From Desmonostoc vinosum HA7617-LM4 (lineage in GTDB: Bacteria > Cyanobacteriota > Cyanobacteriia > Cyanobacteriales > Nostocaceae): a stretch of DNA of 52,717 bases. The position numbers and the translations under genes were made by a program. The notes under the pieces are model-generated. The model saw only the letters and a list, made by a program, of their open reading frames with translations. It did no database searches and had not been told where the DNA came from. The stretch spans positions 1 to 52,717 of the forward strand of contig JAHHHC010000044.1 in assembly GCA_019359515.1 (NCBI GenBank), read 5' to 3'. Positions within the stretch are counted from its first letter, which is position 1, and each line of letters starts with the position of its first letter. Shown here one piece after another: positions 7,886 through 15,642 of this stretch.

Positions 7886-9463
7886 ATGATGGCTAAAATA
7901 AATCCTGTTTTAAAACAAGAATATGTTCAACTCTACAATACCTGTAAAATTAAACCCGAACACACAAATGAAATTGACAATTATATTGATACTATTATTC
8001 AAAATAAGGAAAAATATAAATCTGTTGAAAAAGAAAGTAATGTACCTTGGTACGTCATTGCTAGTATTCATTTGTTAGAAGGAAGCCTTAACTTTAGTAC
8101 TCATTTGCATAATGGTGATCCTTTAAGTGCTAAGACGGTTAATGTTCCATCCGGTCGTCCTTCTGGTAATCCTCCTTTTATTTGGACGACATCAGCTATC
8201 GACGCACTAGAATGTGACGGTTTATCCGACTGGACTGATTGGAGTATTGAAGGTATCTGTTATTGCTTGGAAAAATATAATGGTTGGGGTTATCGGTCGT
8301 ATCATTCTGAGGTTAAATCACCTTATTTATGGAGTTTTAGTGAACATTACACTAAAGGAAAATATCAAAGTGATGAACATTTTAATCCTAATTTAGTCAG
8401 TGAACAATGTGGAGGAATAGTAATACTTAAACGCTTAGAAGAAAGAGGATTAATCAATTTCAATAATATTATCGATCCATCTCAGCAAGTGAATTGGTTA
8501 GAGCTATTTCGTAAAGAAGTAGGTGCAAATAATTTACCCACCGCAGTATTTGCTGCTATGGTCAATGATAAACCATTTCATGTGGTTGAATTATCTAATC
8601 GCAGTACAGATGATCTTGTCGCTTTTTTTGGTAAGTATCCGAATGCAAAAACTTTTCACATAGCCTCTTCTGGTAAAACTATTCCTACTCCTTCAATTCC
8701 TATAGTTCTTCCTCCGAATTCTTTACCGGATCTAACTCGTATTTTACGATGGGGAGATAAAGGAAATGATGTTAAAGCCTTACAAGAGGCTTTAAAACTT
8801 CTCGGTTTCAATGTAGGGGCAGAAGATGGAGATTTTGGAGATCAAACAGAAACGGCAGTCAAAGCATTTCAATTTCAATCTGGTTTGTTGGCAGATGCAG
8901 AAGTCGGGCCAATAACTTGGGAAAAACTTGGGGGTAAGTTTGTTGATAACCCAATTGTTTCAACAGATCCACGTCATATTCAATTAGCTACTTTTGCTGC
9001 TAATGAGGCAGCTAAAAGACTGCGTTGGAATGGAGCCTCAAGTGATGCGGAAAAATATCTAGCACCATTACGTCCCATTATGCAGCAGCTAGGACACATT
9101 GGAAATACGCCAGTTTTCTATAATTGGTGTGCTGCTTTTGTTACTTATTGCTGTCGTAAAGTTGGCATAGACATACCTGATAAACCAAATAATTTTTGGG
9201 CATCAATAGCTTTAGTTGAATCTTGGGAATATTGGGGCAAACAAAATGGATTTTTCTATCGAATTGGGCAAACAAAACCTATGCGGGGAGATATTGTAAC
9301 CTTTGATTTTTCAAGTAGTGATGGAGAATTTAATCATATTGGTATTGTTAGAGGATACACTCCAGGCTCTACAGTAGAAACTGCGGAAGGTAATGCTTCA
9401 GGAGTCTCTGGACACTTTTCTCGCTCTCTCTCAGTTGTGTCTGGGATTATCAGAATACGTTAA
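7886..9463 (+). CDS. Modular peptidoglycan hydrolase (lysozyme-like, PG_binding_1, CHAP-like)
   Basis: 525 aa in three parts. Residues 1-215 look like a phage-type lysozyme fold: VPWYVIASIHLLEGSLNF with candidate catalytic E65, then HLHNGDPLSAKTVNVPSGRP and FIWTTSAIDAL. Residues about 283-350 are a PG_binding_1 module (WGDKGNDVKALQEALKLLGF). The C-terminus (about 366-525) is CHAP/NlpC-P60-like, with candidate C415 in NWCAAFVTYCC, H484 in FNHIGIV and N505-region AEGNAS. It should cut both glycan and peptide bonds of murein. There is no signal peptide or membrane helix, so it needs lysis or a dedicated exporter to reach the wall. Base composition is clearly more AT-rich than the flanks and HIP1 sites are missing, which suggests transfer. 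GGGGAT lies 7 bases before the first ATG. It is the first gene of the 5-kb island. Confidence 0.85.
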   Translation: MMAKINPVLKQEYVQLYNTCKIKPEHTNEIDNYIDTIIQNKEKYKSVEKESNVPWYVIASIHLLEGSLNFSTHLHNGDPLSAKTVNVPSGRPSGNPPFIWTTSAIDALECDGLSDWTDWSIEGICYCLEKYNGWGYRSYHSEVKSPYLWSFSEHYTKGKYQSDEHFNPNLVSEQCGGIVILKRLEERGLINFNNIIDPSQQVNWLELFRKEVGANNLPTAVFAAMVNDKPFHVVELSNRSTDDLVAFFGKYPNAKTFHIASSGKTIPTPSIPIVLPPNSLPDLTRILRWGDKGNDVKALQEALKLLGFNVGAEDGDFGDQTETAVKAFQFQSGLLADAEVGPITWEKLGGKFVDNPIVSTDPRHIQLATFAANEAAKRLRWNGASSDAEKYLAPLRPIMQQLGHIGNTPVFYNWCAAFVTYCCRKVGIDIPDKPNNFWASIALVESWEYWGKQNGFFYRIGQTKPMRGDIVTFDFSSSDGEFNHIGIVRGYTPGSTVETAEGNASGVSGHFSRSLSVVSGIIRIR

Positions 9464-9600
9464 TAGCTAGGATTAGTATTCACTAGTTATTACAGTAACC
9501 CTACTTAATGGAATTCAAAAAATTCAATAGCAAACAAAGCTAGGAATTTTAAACTAAGTTATGTCAATCTACAATTCTCTATACAGCGAAGGATGAAGTT

Positions 9601-10137
9601 ATGAGCATAAAGCCAGACAAAGTAGAACTTTATGAACAAGGAAAACTAAAGCTAGAACTTACTGATTCGGATACAGGGAGTCTTAATGGTAGAGAAGGCC
9701 CTAATGGTAAGTATAACGGTGAAGCAACATCAGTAAAAATTATTGGTTTAGCAGGGTCAGGAGTAACTTTTTATGATGATAGAGAATTTAGAACAACTGA
9801 AAATCGCGTTTATATAGAAAAACTGACAGATGAGCCAATAGAAGTTTTCATCAGTAAAAACTTTGTTCAAACTGACGAAAAAATAGGAAGTGGCATTTTC
9901 TTTGGTGAAGAACCAGATAAATACAAGTGGATACTTTACAAAAAGCCTAAGTCTAGACTGGACTGGGAAACAATTGTGAAGCTTATTTTCGGTGGTACTC
10001 AAGGAGTAGTAGGTCGTTTAATATCAATTGGCGGAGTAATAGGAAAAATTATTGATGATGAAAATGAGCCTAAATCAAATAATTATCGTGTTGATAACTG
10101 CTCTAGCGTTAAATTTGGAGATCCACCCCCAGCTTAG
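9601..10137 (+). CDS. Unrecognised protein, possible beta/gamma-crystallin-like fold
   Basis: 178 aa, with a good AAGGATGAAG ribosome binding site before the ATG. I do not recognise the family with confidence. The N-terminal half is beta-rich and has two stretches (KVELYEQGKLKLEL and GVTFYDDREFRTTENRVYI) reminiscent of the crystallin Greek-key pattern of aromatic, acidic and charged residues; this is a tentative reading. Residues about 118-155 contain a glycine-rich hydrophobic segment (LIFGGTQGVVGRLISIGGVI) that could insert into membranes. No signal peptide is seen. It follows the peptidoglycan hydrolase by 137 bp in the same orientation and shares its AT-rich composition. Immunity protein, toxin and structural calcium-binding protein are all open options. 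Confidence 0.55.
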   Translation: MSIKPDKVELYEQGKLKLELTDSDTGSLNGREGPNGKYNGEATSVKIIGLAGSGVTFYDDREFRTTENRVYIEKLTDEPIEVFISKNFVQTDEKIGSGIFFGEEPDKYKWILYKKPKSRLDWETIVKLIFGGTQGVVGRLISIGGVIGKIIDDENEPKSNNYRVDNCSSVKFGDPPPA

Positions 10138-10239
10138 TTAAAGTAGATTAAAGATTCATGAAGTAGATTAGAAACTATTTATAAACTGCTTGATAAGCTG
10201 AAGAACATATTATTTTGGCAGTAATTATTAGTTTTGTGG

Positions 10240-10271
10240 GGTGCGTTATGGACGGAACTTACTAACGCACC
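10240..10271 (+). repeat. Hairpin repeat GGTGCGTTA/TAACGCACC
   Basis: A perfect 9-bp inverted repeat with a 14-base loop in the 176-bp gap before the DUF1304 gene. A similar degenerate pair (GTGTGTTAG ... CTAACGCAC) occurs at about 38105-38170, so it is probably one of the short dispersed hairpin repeats of this genome. No T-run follows on either strand. Confidence 0.6.
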
Positions 10272-10313
10272 GCATTAGTAAAATTAGTCAATTTTTAATG
10301 TAGAAGAAATAAC

Positions 10314-10703
10314 ATGGAACTCAATTCAAGAATAACGCAAATAGTGATTGTAATTATTGGTATTATCCATGCTATTTTAGCATTTGGAGAGATTGTCTTC
10401 GGAGCATTTTTACTAAAAACAAGGTTTGATTTTCCCCCAGAATTAGCCATGCAAGCAGAACCAATTGTCAAAAATGCAGGTATTTACAATAGTTTTATTG
10501 CAGTAGGGCTACTATGGTCAGCTTTTGACACTACTAATCCGAAAGCGTTGCGTATCTTCTTTTTAACTTGCGTTACCATTGCCGGAATTTTTGGAGCAAT
10601 TACTTTAAGACCGACTACTCTAATTATTCAAACTATTCCAGCCATCATTGCTCTGTTATTAGTTTGGAAAATAAAATCTGATTCCCTAGAATCAAATCTA
10701 TAA
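10314..10703 (+). CDS. DUF1304 family integral membrane protein
   Basis: 129 aa with four predicted membrane helices (about 9-33, 50-70, 77-97, 102-120). The NAGIYNSFIAVGLLW signature between helices 1 and 2 is typical of DUF1304, a family of small membrane proteins of unknown function. The length matches the family. It ends 14 bp before the lipase gene and has the same AT-rich codon use, so the two are probably co-transcribed. In an effector setting it might protect the membrane, but nothing in the sequence proves that. Confidence 0.75.
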   Translation: MELNSRITQIVIVIIGIIHAILAFGEIVFGAFLLKTRFDFPPELAMQAEPIVKNAGIYNSFIAVGLLWSAFDTTNPKALRIFFLTCVTIAGIFGAITLRPTTLIIQTIPAIIALLLVWKIKSDSLESNL

Positions 10704-10717
10704 ATAGTGGAGTTTTT

Positions 10718-11866
10718 ATGTTCTCACTTGATAAAGTTACAATTCCTGCTGATTCAGCTTTTGATCTTGAACGTGCAATGGAGTTAGCTAATCTCATTTC
10801 TGTAGCATATAACGAATATGAAGTTTGGGACAGCGATGACAACTTACAAACAAAAGACTCACTTCCTAAAATAATCACTGGTTCTAGAGCATTTGTTGAG
10901 CTTCATGCAAACCAAATAGAAAAGTTTCAAACTCAAAATAAAAGCTACAATCACCTTGACCAGTTTTGGAAACAAAAACCAGATAAGCTAGAAACTTATG
11001 AGCGTATCCATAGTTTTGGTTTTCCTCAATGGTGGTGGGCAGATTTGTTTAAATTAGATAGTTTGTTAGAATTATTTAGGTCAGATATCAGAGATATTAT
11101 TGACAATCTTACAGATTTAGTTACTACTGAGCAAATTTTTGGTTTTATTGCCAGATCCGCTAATCATCCCCGAAGAATTTTTGTAGTTTTTCGAGGAACT
11201 CGTGAAGCTGCCGAATGGTTTAATAATTTTAGACCTAAACCAGCAGTATTTTTGAAAGATGAAAGTTTAGGAGAAGTAAGAAATGGATTTAATTTAATTT
11301 ATACTTCAGAAAGAGAAAACTTTAATCTTGACAACCTTCTTGCTCCAAGAATATTTCCCCCTATCAAGGAAACTATAGCTCAGTTTTTTGAAACTGAATT
11401 AAAAGACGATTCAGAAGTATTTATTACTGGACATAGTTTAGGTGCAGGTTTAGCAACTTTGGCAGCCTTGCACATTCATAAAATAGCTGAAGGTAAAAAT
11501 ATCAATTCTTCTATTCAGCTTTATACAATTGCTAGTCCGAGAGTTGGTGACGAAACATTTGCTAGATATTTTGACAATTTTGAGAAAATCAAAAGTTTTC
11601 GGATTATTAATAGCGAAGACTTAATTCAATCTATTCCTTTGCCATCAACTCAAGTTGTCGATGATGAAACCTTTAATAGCATGACCAAAAGTAAAAAGAG
11701 ACGATTTGAATTTTTGAGAAATTTTTTAAAGAGAATAACTGGTGGTCAATCAGAAAAACACTATCAACACGTTGGTATACCCATCACCTTTACTAAACAA
11801 ACAGGAACGATCGCTGGTAATCATAATCTCACTGAAACCTACCGAAAAGCATTAGATAATCTTTAA
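10718..11866 (+). CDS. Class 3 (fungal-type) lipase
   Basis: 382 aa. An alpha/beta hydrolase with the nucleophile elbow GHSLGAG (S240), preceded by the oxyanion-hole-type FVVFRGTREAAEW and followed by the candidate acid in NSEDLIQSIPLP and candidate histidine in YQHVGIPI. These match the class 3 lipase triad. It should hydrolyse acyl esters of lipids. There is no signal peptide, so it acts in the cytoplasm or is delivered by a non-Sec route. TGGAG lies 7 bases before the ATG. It follows the DUF1304 gene closely and is the last of the four same-strand AT-rich genes. A role as a lipid-attacking effector beside the murein hydrolase is inference; a housekeeping lipase is the alternative. Confidence 0.85.
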   Translation: MFSLDKVTIPADSAFDLERAMELANLISVAYNEYEVWDSDDNLQTKDSLPKIITGSRAFVELHANQIEKFQTQNKSYNHLDQFWKQKPDKLETYERIHSFGFPQWWWADLFKLDSLLELFRSDIRDIIDNLTDLVTTEQIFGFIARSANHPRRIFVVFRGTREAAEWFNNFRPKPAVFLKDESLGEVRNGFNLIYTSERENFNLDNLLAPRIFPPIKETIAQFFETELKDDSEVFITGHSLGAGLATLAALHIHKIAEGKNINSSIQLYTIASPRVGDETFARYFDNFEKIKSFRIINSEDLIQSIPLPSTQVVDDETFNSMTKSKKRRFEFLRNFLKRITGGQSEKHYQHVGIPITFTKQTGTIAGNHNLTETYRKALDNL

Positions 11867-11939
11867 GTTGATGTCAAAGTAGCGAAGACCATTGGCAACA
11901 ATTTAAGATTATTAATTATTTGTCAATCAGCAATTGTGC

Positions 11940-12587
11940 TTAAAATAATGTCAAAACATCAGGTTGGGAACACAATGACCATCGTCCTGACCTTAAACAA
12001 TGTATATTAGATTTAATAGCAAGTAGTGATGGAGATATACCCTTATTTTTCAGAGGGGCATCAGGAAACGAATCAGATAAAGCAGTATTCGCCCACATTC
12101 TAGTGGAGTATAGTAAACAAATAGATAAGGCATCAACTAATCCTAACTGCTCTGCCCACTCAGTAAGATAGTCATAGTCGAGATTTTCGGCTTGTAACTT
12201 GACTATGCCCAAAACATCACGCCACTGTTTTTCTGATTGGCTTTCCCTTCCCCACAACAACTTTTGCAGCACCAAGTCTTCAGGTGAGATTACCCAAAAA
12301 GCGGGCATTCCCTCAACATCGAGTAACTGCCGCCGCACCATTTGCGATCCTGCAAACGGTGTATTATCTATCACGTATAGATCAGCATTGGCGATCGTTT
12401 CCGTATGAGCAAGTGGTGCATCCCGATGCCGGATTTTTGCCCCCGCAAGGCAAAATTTCTTTACTCCCTGGTCGTGGGCGGCAAACATTTCTATCCGTTG
12501 TTTGAGCGATAGTCGGCGCAATCTATCAAACAGATAGATATCAGCTTCTATATCGGTGTCTGGGACTTGGGGATGATAGTGTATCAA
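11940..12587 (-). pseudogene. Chimeric nucleotidyltransferase-like gene truncated by an IS remnant
   Basis: 215 codons from a TTG at 12587. Residues 1 to about 65 (MIHYHPQVPDTDIEADIYLF, then RRLSLKQRIEMFAAHD) look like a small cyanobacterial protein of its own. From about 68 the sequence changes to the C-terminal half of a nucleotidyltransferase-like protein (AFWVISPEDLVLQKLLWGRE, then SEKQWRDVLGIVKLQ). After about residue 154 (LGLVDAL) the codons are antisense to the IS1634-type remnant. The catalytic N-terminal half of the transferase is missing. I read this as an internal deletion fusing two adjacent genes plus an IS-truncated end. It is the right border gene of the island and is probably inactive. 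Confidence 0.65.
11944..12124 (+). pseudogene. Remnant of an IS1634-type transposase
   Basis: Read on the plus strand in the frame of the CAC codon at 11971, this gives NVKTSGWEHNDHRPDLKQ followed by ILDLIASSDGDIPLFFRGAS and GNESDKAVFAHILVEY. The DHRPDLKQ and SGNESD motifs are characteristic of IS1634-family transposases. Only about 60 codons remain, with a stop just upstream and no inverted repeats seen. It directly abuts the end of the nucleotidyltransferase-like fragment on the other strand, so an IS insertion followed by decay truncated that gene. Confidence 0.8.
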
Positions 12588-12599
12588 TACATCTTTGAG

Positions 12600-12909
12600 A
12601 TGAAGGCAGAACAGCTACAGTTGACGAATTTTTAGAACATATCAAACAGCAGACTCCAGATTAGAGCAAGCATTTCTAAGTCTGCTCTGCTGTTTGTGTA
12701 AACACAATTTCATACAGCGACATTTGAAACTCGTTATTAGCGAGCGATCGCATCTGCATCAAAGGTTCTACAAAAGGCGGATGCTCGTTCATTTTCGCAT
12801 ACTCTTGTTGAGAACTCCACAGCCCATAATTGATGGCACGTGCCCCATCAAGCGATCGATGAAAATGCGTTGTTAGTAATCCGGTTTGTCCAGTAACCAG
12901 CTTTACCGC
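12600..12909 (+). repeat. 310-bp direct repeat, right copy
   Basis: Second copy of 7232-7541, same orientation and same length. It begins inside what was the DUF6887-like coding sequence (ATGAAGGCAGAACAGC) and continues into the intact monooxygenase-fold gene. The left end is abrupt against the chimeric nucleotidyltransferase-like gene. Confidence 0.95.
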
Positions 12910-13329
12910 CTCTTTTGTTGCCTCCAGAAAACGGGGTTGATCAGCAGGGTTTTTGAGCTTAAAGATGCCGAAGTTAATCAAACCTGCACCTACAGCAATT
13001 TGCATTTGACTGTTGGCTGGTTCGCTGATAAAAATTTCGTAGAGATGAGAATCAGGAGTTAAAAAGCCGGTCATTTTAGCAGCTAAGGCAATGTCACAAT
13101 TATTGATATATGCTTCATAGTCTGCTTGGCGCTGCCACTGCACATAATTGACGACACGCAAACCATCAAAACTACGATGAATTGCACTTGCGACATATCC
13201 AGACTGCTGTTTGAGTATATTTTTGGTATGAGCAACCAGGCTATCTATTAAAGACCATTGTTGATCAGGCTGCGTCACAAAAATATCAATTGCTGCTAGA
13301 ACTAAATTGTCTTTAAAAACAGTAAGCAT
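12676..13329 (-). CDS. Two-domain antibiotic biosynthesis monooxygenase-fold (ABM) protein
   Basis: 217 aa with two tandem dimeric alpha-beta barrel domains. Domain 1 (about 1-105) has SAIHRSFDGLRVVNYVQWQR and domain 2 (about 112-210) has the parallel THFHRSLDGARAINYGLWSS. The internal duplication shows that one chain can form the barrel that single-domain relatives make as dimers. ABM-fold proteins oxidise quinone-like substrates or degrade haem, but the substrate here is unknown. It lies 251 bp downstream of an AraC-type regulator in the same orientation and may be its target. Its last 78 codons are duplicated at 7308-7541. The ATG at 13329 gives the only sensible start. Confidence 0.85.
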   Translation of the reverse strand: MLTVFKDNLVLAAIDIFVTQPDQQWSLIDSLVAHTKNILKQQSGYVASAIHRSFDGLRVVNYVQWQRQADYEAYINNCDIALAAKMTGFLTPDSHLYEIFISEPANSQMQIAVGAGLINFGIFKLKNPADQPRFLEATKEAVKLVTGQTGLLTTHFHRSLDGARAINYGLWSSQQEYAKMNEHPPFVEPLMQMRSLANNEFQMSLYEIVFTQTAEQT

Positions 13330-13580
13330 GAGATCATCCCCATCTCGTTAAAGGCAACAGGGAACAGTGACTTGATTAGCAGAGGATTTAGACCCCTCCC
13401 AATCACATTTCCCTTGAAAAAAGGAGGCTGGTTCGACCAAGGAGGGAACAGAAGTTGAATGTTGCCTGTTAAGCGTTCCCTGTTCTCTCCCCTAGCACAG
13501 CTTCGGTGAACTGCCCAACCCAGAATATAAAGCTCTTGATTTGGGGTATATCTATTTTTTGCGTTTTTAGCAGATTCTTG

Positions 13581-14414
13581 CTATTTCATTAAAAACTGTT
13601 TTGGCGTAACTCCTGTCAAGCGCTTAAAATGCCTGCCAAATTGACTTTGACTGGCAAAACCCACTTGCAACGCCGCATTAGCAATACTTTGCTGTTCCTG
13701 TAAAAGTAATTTCTTGGCACGTTCAATACGACATTGAATCAGATATTGATAGGGAGAAAAGCCTGTAGATTGTTTAAATAAGCGAGCAAAGTAATATTGG
13801 CTCATGCTAAGGTGAACGGCGATCGCTTCTAATGAAATATCTTCTGCAAAATGAGCTTGGATGTAGTCAATCGCCTGCTGTAGTTTATGTTTAGGTAAAC
13901 CACCTGTATAGTTGGGAATGTTGGAAGTTCGTGTTGAGTAGCGTTTTAAGAGATGAACAGCTAAAGCATTCGCCATCGATTCTGCATAAAGGCGATCGCA
14001 CAATCCATCGATTTCTAATTCTGATTTGAGCGCTAAACCAATTTGTTGAATCAAAGGATCGCAAACCTTAAAAGTTGGTATGATTTCAACTCGCTCAGCA
14101 TCAACGCATTCATATATAGCAGCAGCAAAAAGCTTAGACTCTAGGCGAAGTAACAAAAACTCTGCTTGTTGATCCCAAGCTAATTTTCGATGTAAATAGG
14201 GCGGTGTAATCATAATATCACCTACTCCAAAATAATCTTGACTACGCCGTCCTTCTGCCGTCCGTTCTAATTGAATTGGTTTTCCTAGATGAATACTAAT
14301 TAGATAATTAGCAAGACAACACTCAGAGGAACCATTTGCTGGCTGTTGATGTTGTTCAACGCGAACAATATCTGAAACAACTTCTTGACTCCATAAAATA
14401 GGCGATCGCGTCAT
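13581..14414 (-). CDS. AraC-family transcriptional regulator
   Basis: 277 aa. The N-terminal part (about 1-165) is a sensory region without clear motifs. The C-terminal 100 residues hold the two helix-turn-helix motifs of AraC/XylS proteins (YIQAHFAEDISLEAIAVHLS, then GFSPYQYLIQCRIERAKKLL and VGFASQSQFGRHFKRLTGVT). It should bind DNA as a monomer or dimer and respond to a small molecule. The likely target is the ABM-fold gene just downstream. The gap between them (13330-13580) carries the repeated words AACAGGGAACAG and GTTCCCTGTTC, which could form a weak inverted pair. The start ATG is at 14414. Confidence 0.92.
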   Translation of the reverse strand: MTRSPILWSQEVVSDIVRVEQHQQPANGSSECCLANYLISIHLGKPIQLERTAEGRRSQDYFGVGDIMITPPYLHRKLAWDQQAEFLLLRLESKLFAAAIYECVDAERVEIIPTFKVCDPLIQQIGLALKSELEIDGLCDRLYAESMANALAVHLLKRYSTRTSNIPNYTGGLPKHKLQQAIDYIQAHFAEDISLEAIAVHLSMSQYYFARLFKQSTGFSPYQYLIQCRIERAKKLLLQEQQSIANAALQVGFASQSQFGRHFKRLTGVTPKQFLMK

Positions 14415-14574
14415 AAATTACATCACTATATTTTTATTGATTGTTCATCCAATTTTCTACATAAATATTTCGGCGTTGTTGAATATGGTGTGAAAAGCTC
14501 ACGCAGAGATGCAGAGAAGAACGCAAAAATTAGGACTTTTAATAAGAAGCTCTGCAACCAATACTCACAAGAAA

Positions 14575-14743
14575 TAGACTTCTTGCAAAAATACTTGAAC
14601 CGTCAGAGACTCAAGTCTCTGCCTAATAGCAAAAGTCCGTTGAAACGGACTAAAAATACTGTTATTAGTCGGTTGAAACCGACTTGAGTTATCAGCCAGA
14701 AAATTTATTTTCTGGTGAGTATCTGACTTTTGCAAGAGGTCTA
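14575..14743 (-). mobile_element. MITE-like repeat family 2, copy 2 (uninterrupted)
   Basis: 169 bp with TAGACTTCTTGCAAAA at the left end and the complement of TAGACCTCTTGCAAAA at the right. It is the reverse complement of copy 1 (947-1216) without the nested 101-bp element: the junction reads GACTAATAACAGTATT where copy 1 carries the insertion. It contains the same string of small palindromes. It fills most of the gap between the AraC and glutathione transferase genes. The bases at about 14493-14530 before it share GAAAAGCTCACGCAGAG with 6691-6922. Confidence 0.85.
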
Positions 14744-14776
14744 ATGATGAAAATATTTCTTCCCTACTCCCCATCT

Positions 14777-15430
14777 TCAAAACTCGTATTCAGAAATTAC
14801 TTCTGTTTCATTTTTAGCCGCCTGAATCCATTCTTGCATTGTCGGTAGTGCCAAAACTGCCTCTACATAATCTCTAGAAACAGCATCTAGCTGCACATCA
14901 TAAGCAACAAAACGCAAAACAACAGGGGCAAAAAAAGCATCGGCAATTGTAAAATCACCAAACAACATATCGCCACCAGCCCCAAATTTTTGACGCGATT
15001 CTTGCCATATACTAGTAATGCGGTCAATGTCTTTTTGTACACCCAGTGCTAAACCTTTGCCAGGATATTTCACACGGCAATTCATCGGCATATTTTGACG
15101 TAGCTTTTGAAAACCTGCGTGCATTTCTGCACTGATGCAACGAGCAAATACTCTTGCTGTTTTATCCTCTGGCCACAAATGCTGATGAGGAAAAGCTTCA
15201 GCTAGATATTCGCAAATCGCTAAAGAATCCCATATCGTTTGAGTGTCGTGCAACAATACAGGTACTTTTCCTGATGGCGAGTACTGACGAACTTTTGTTG
15301 AATAATCCGAGATGTATAGAGGAATACAGACTTCCTCAAATTCCAAACCTGATTGTTTTATCGCTAACCAAGCCCGCAGCGACCAAGATGAATAATTTTT
15401 ATTCCCAATTACTAAAGTAAGTTGTGTCAT
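14777..15430 (-). CDS. Glutathione S-transferase family protein
   Basis: 217 aa, normal length. The N-terminal thioredoxin-fold domain (about 1-80) starts LTLVIGNKNYSSWSLRAWLA, where S14/S15 are candidate catalytic serines, and has the SGKVPVL cis-proline motif and the DSLAICEYLAE glutathione-binding stretch. The helical C-terminal domain includes FGDFTIADAFFAPVVLRF. It should conjugate or reduce small electrophiles with glutathione in the cytoplasm. It stands alone on the minus strand, with no obvious partner. The gap to the divergent hydrolase gene on its right is 212 bp and holds a short G-rich run at about 15450 but no strong signal. Confidence 0.92.
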   Translation of the reverse strand: MTQLTLVIGNKNYSSWSLRAWLAIKQSGLEFEEVCIPLYISDYSTKVRQYSPSGKVPVLLHDTQTIWDSLAICEYLAEAFPHQHLWPEDKTARVFARCISAEMHAGFQKLRQNMPMNCRVKYPGKGLALGVQKDIDRITSIWQESRQKFGAGGDMLFGDFTIADAFFAPVVLRFVAYDVQLDAVSRDYVEAVLALPTMQEWIQAAKNETEVISEYEF

Positions 15431-15642
15431 ATTTTGATTACAAAAACTAGGGGGTAAGGGTGTAGGGGAAAGGAAAATCCTTCACAATCTAGATTATTGT
15501 AGAGATGCTGCAAAAGCACGTCTCGATCAAAAAAATTATCTTATTGGGTAATTTTATACTTTTTATGCTAAACTGTACAACATTTTGAATACTTAACTAT
15601 TGATATTAGGAGCGCAAACTAACTTATGGAGAAAGAAAAGTT

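Noticed and set aside
12199-12505. Plus-strand frames opposite the chimeric gene
   Set aside because: Shadow frames with no motif; only the minus strand gives recognisable domains.
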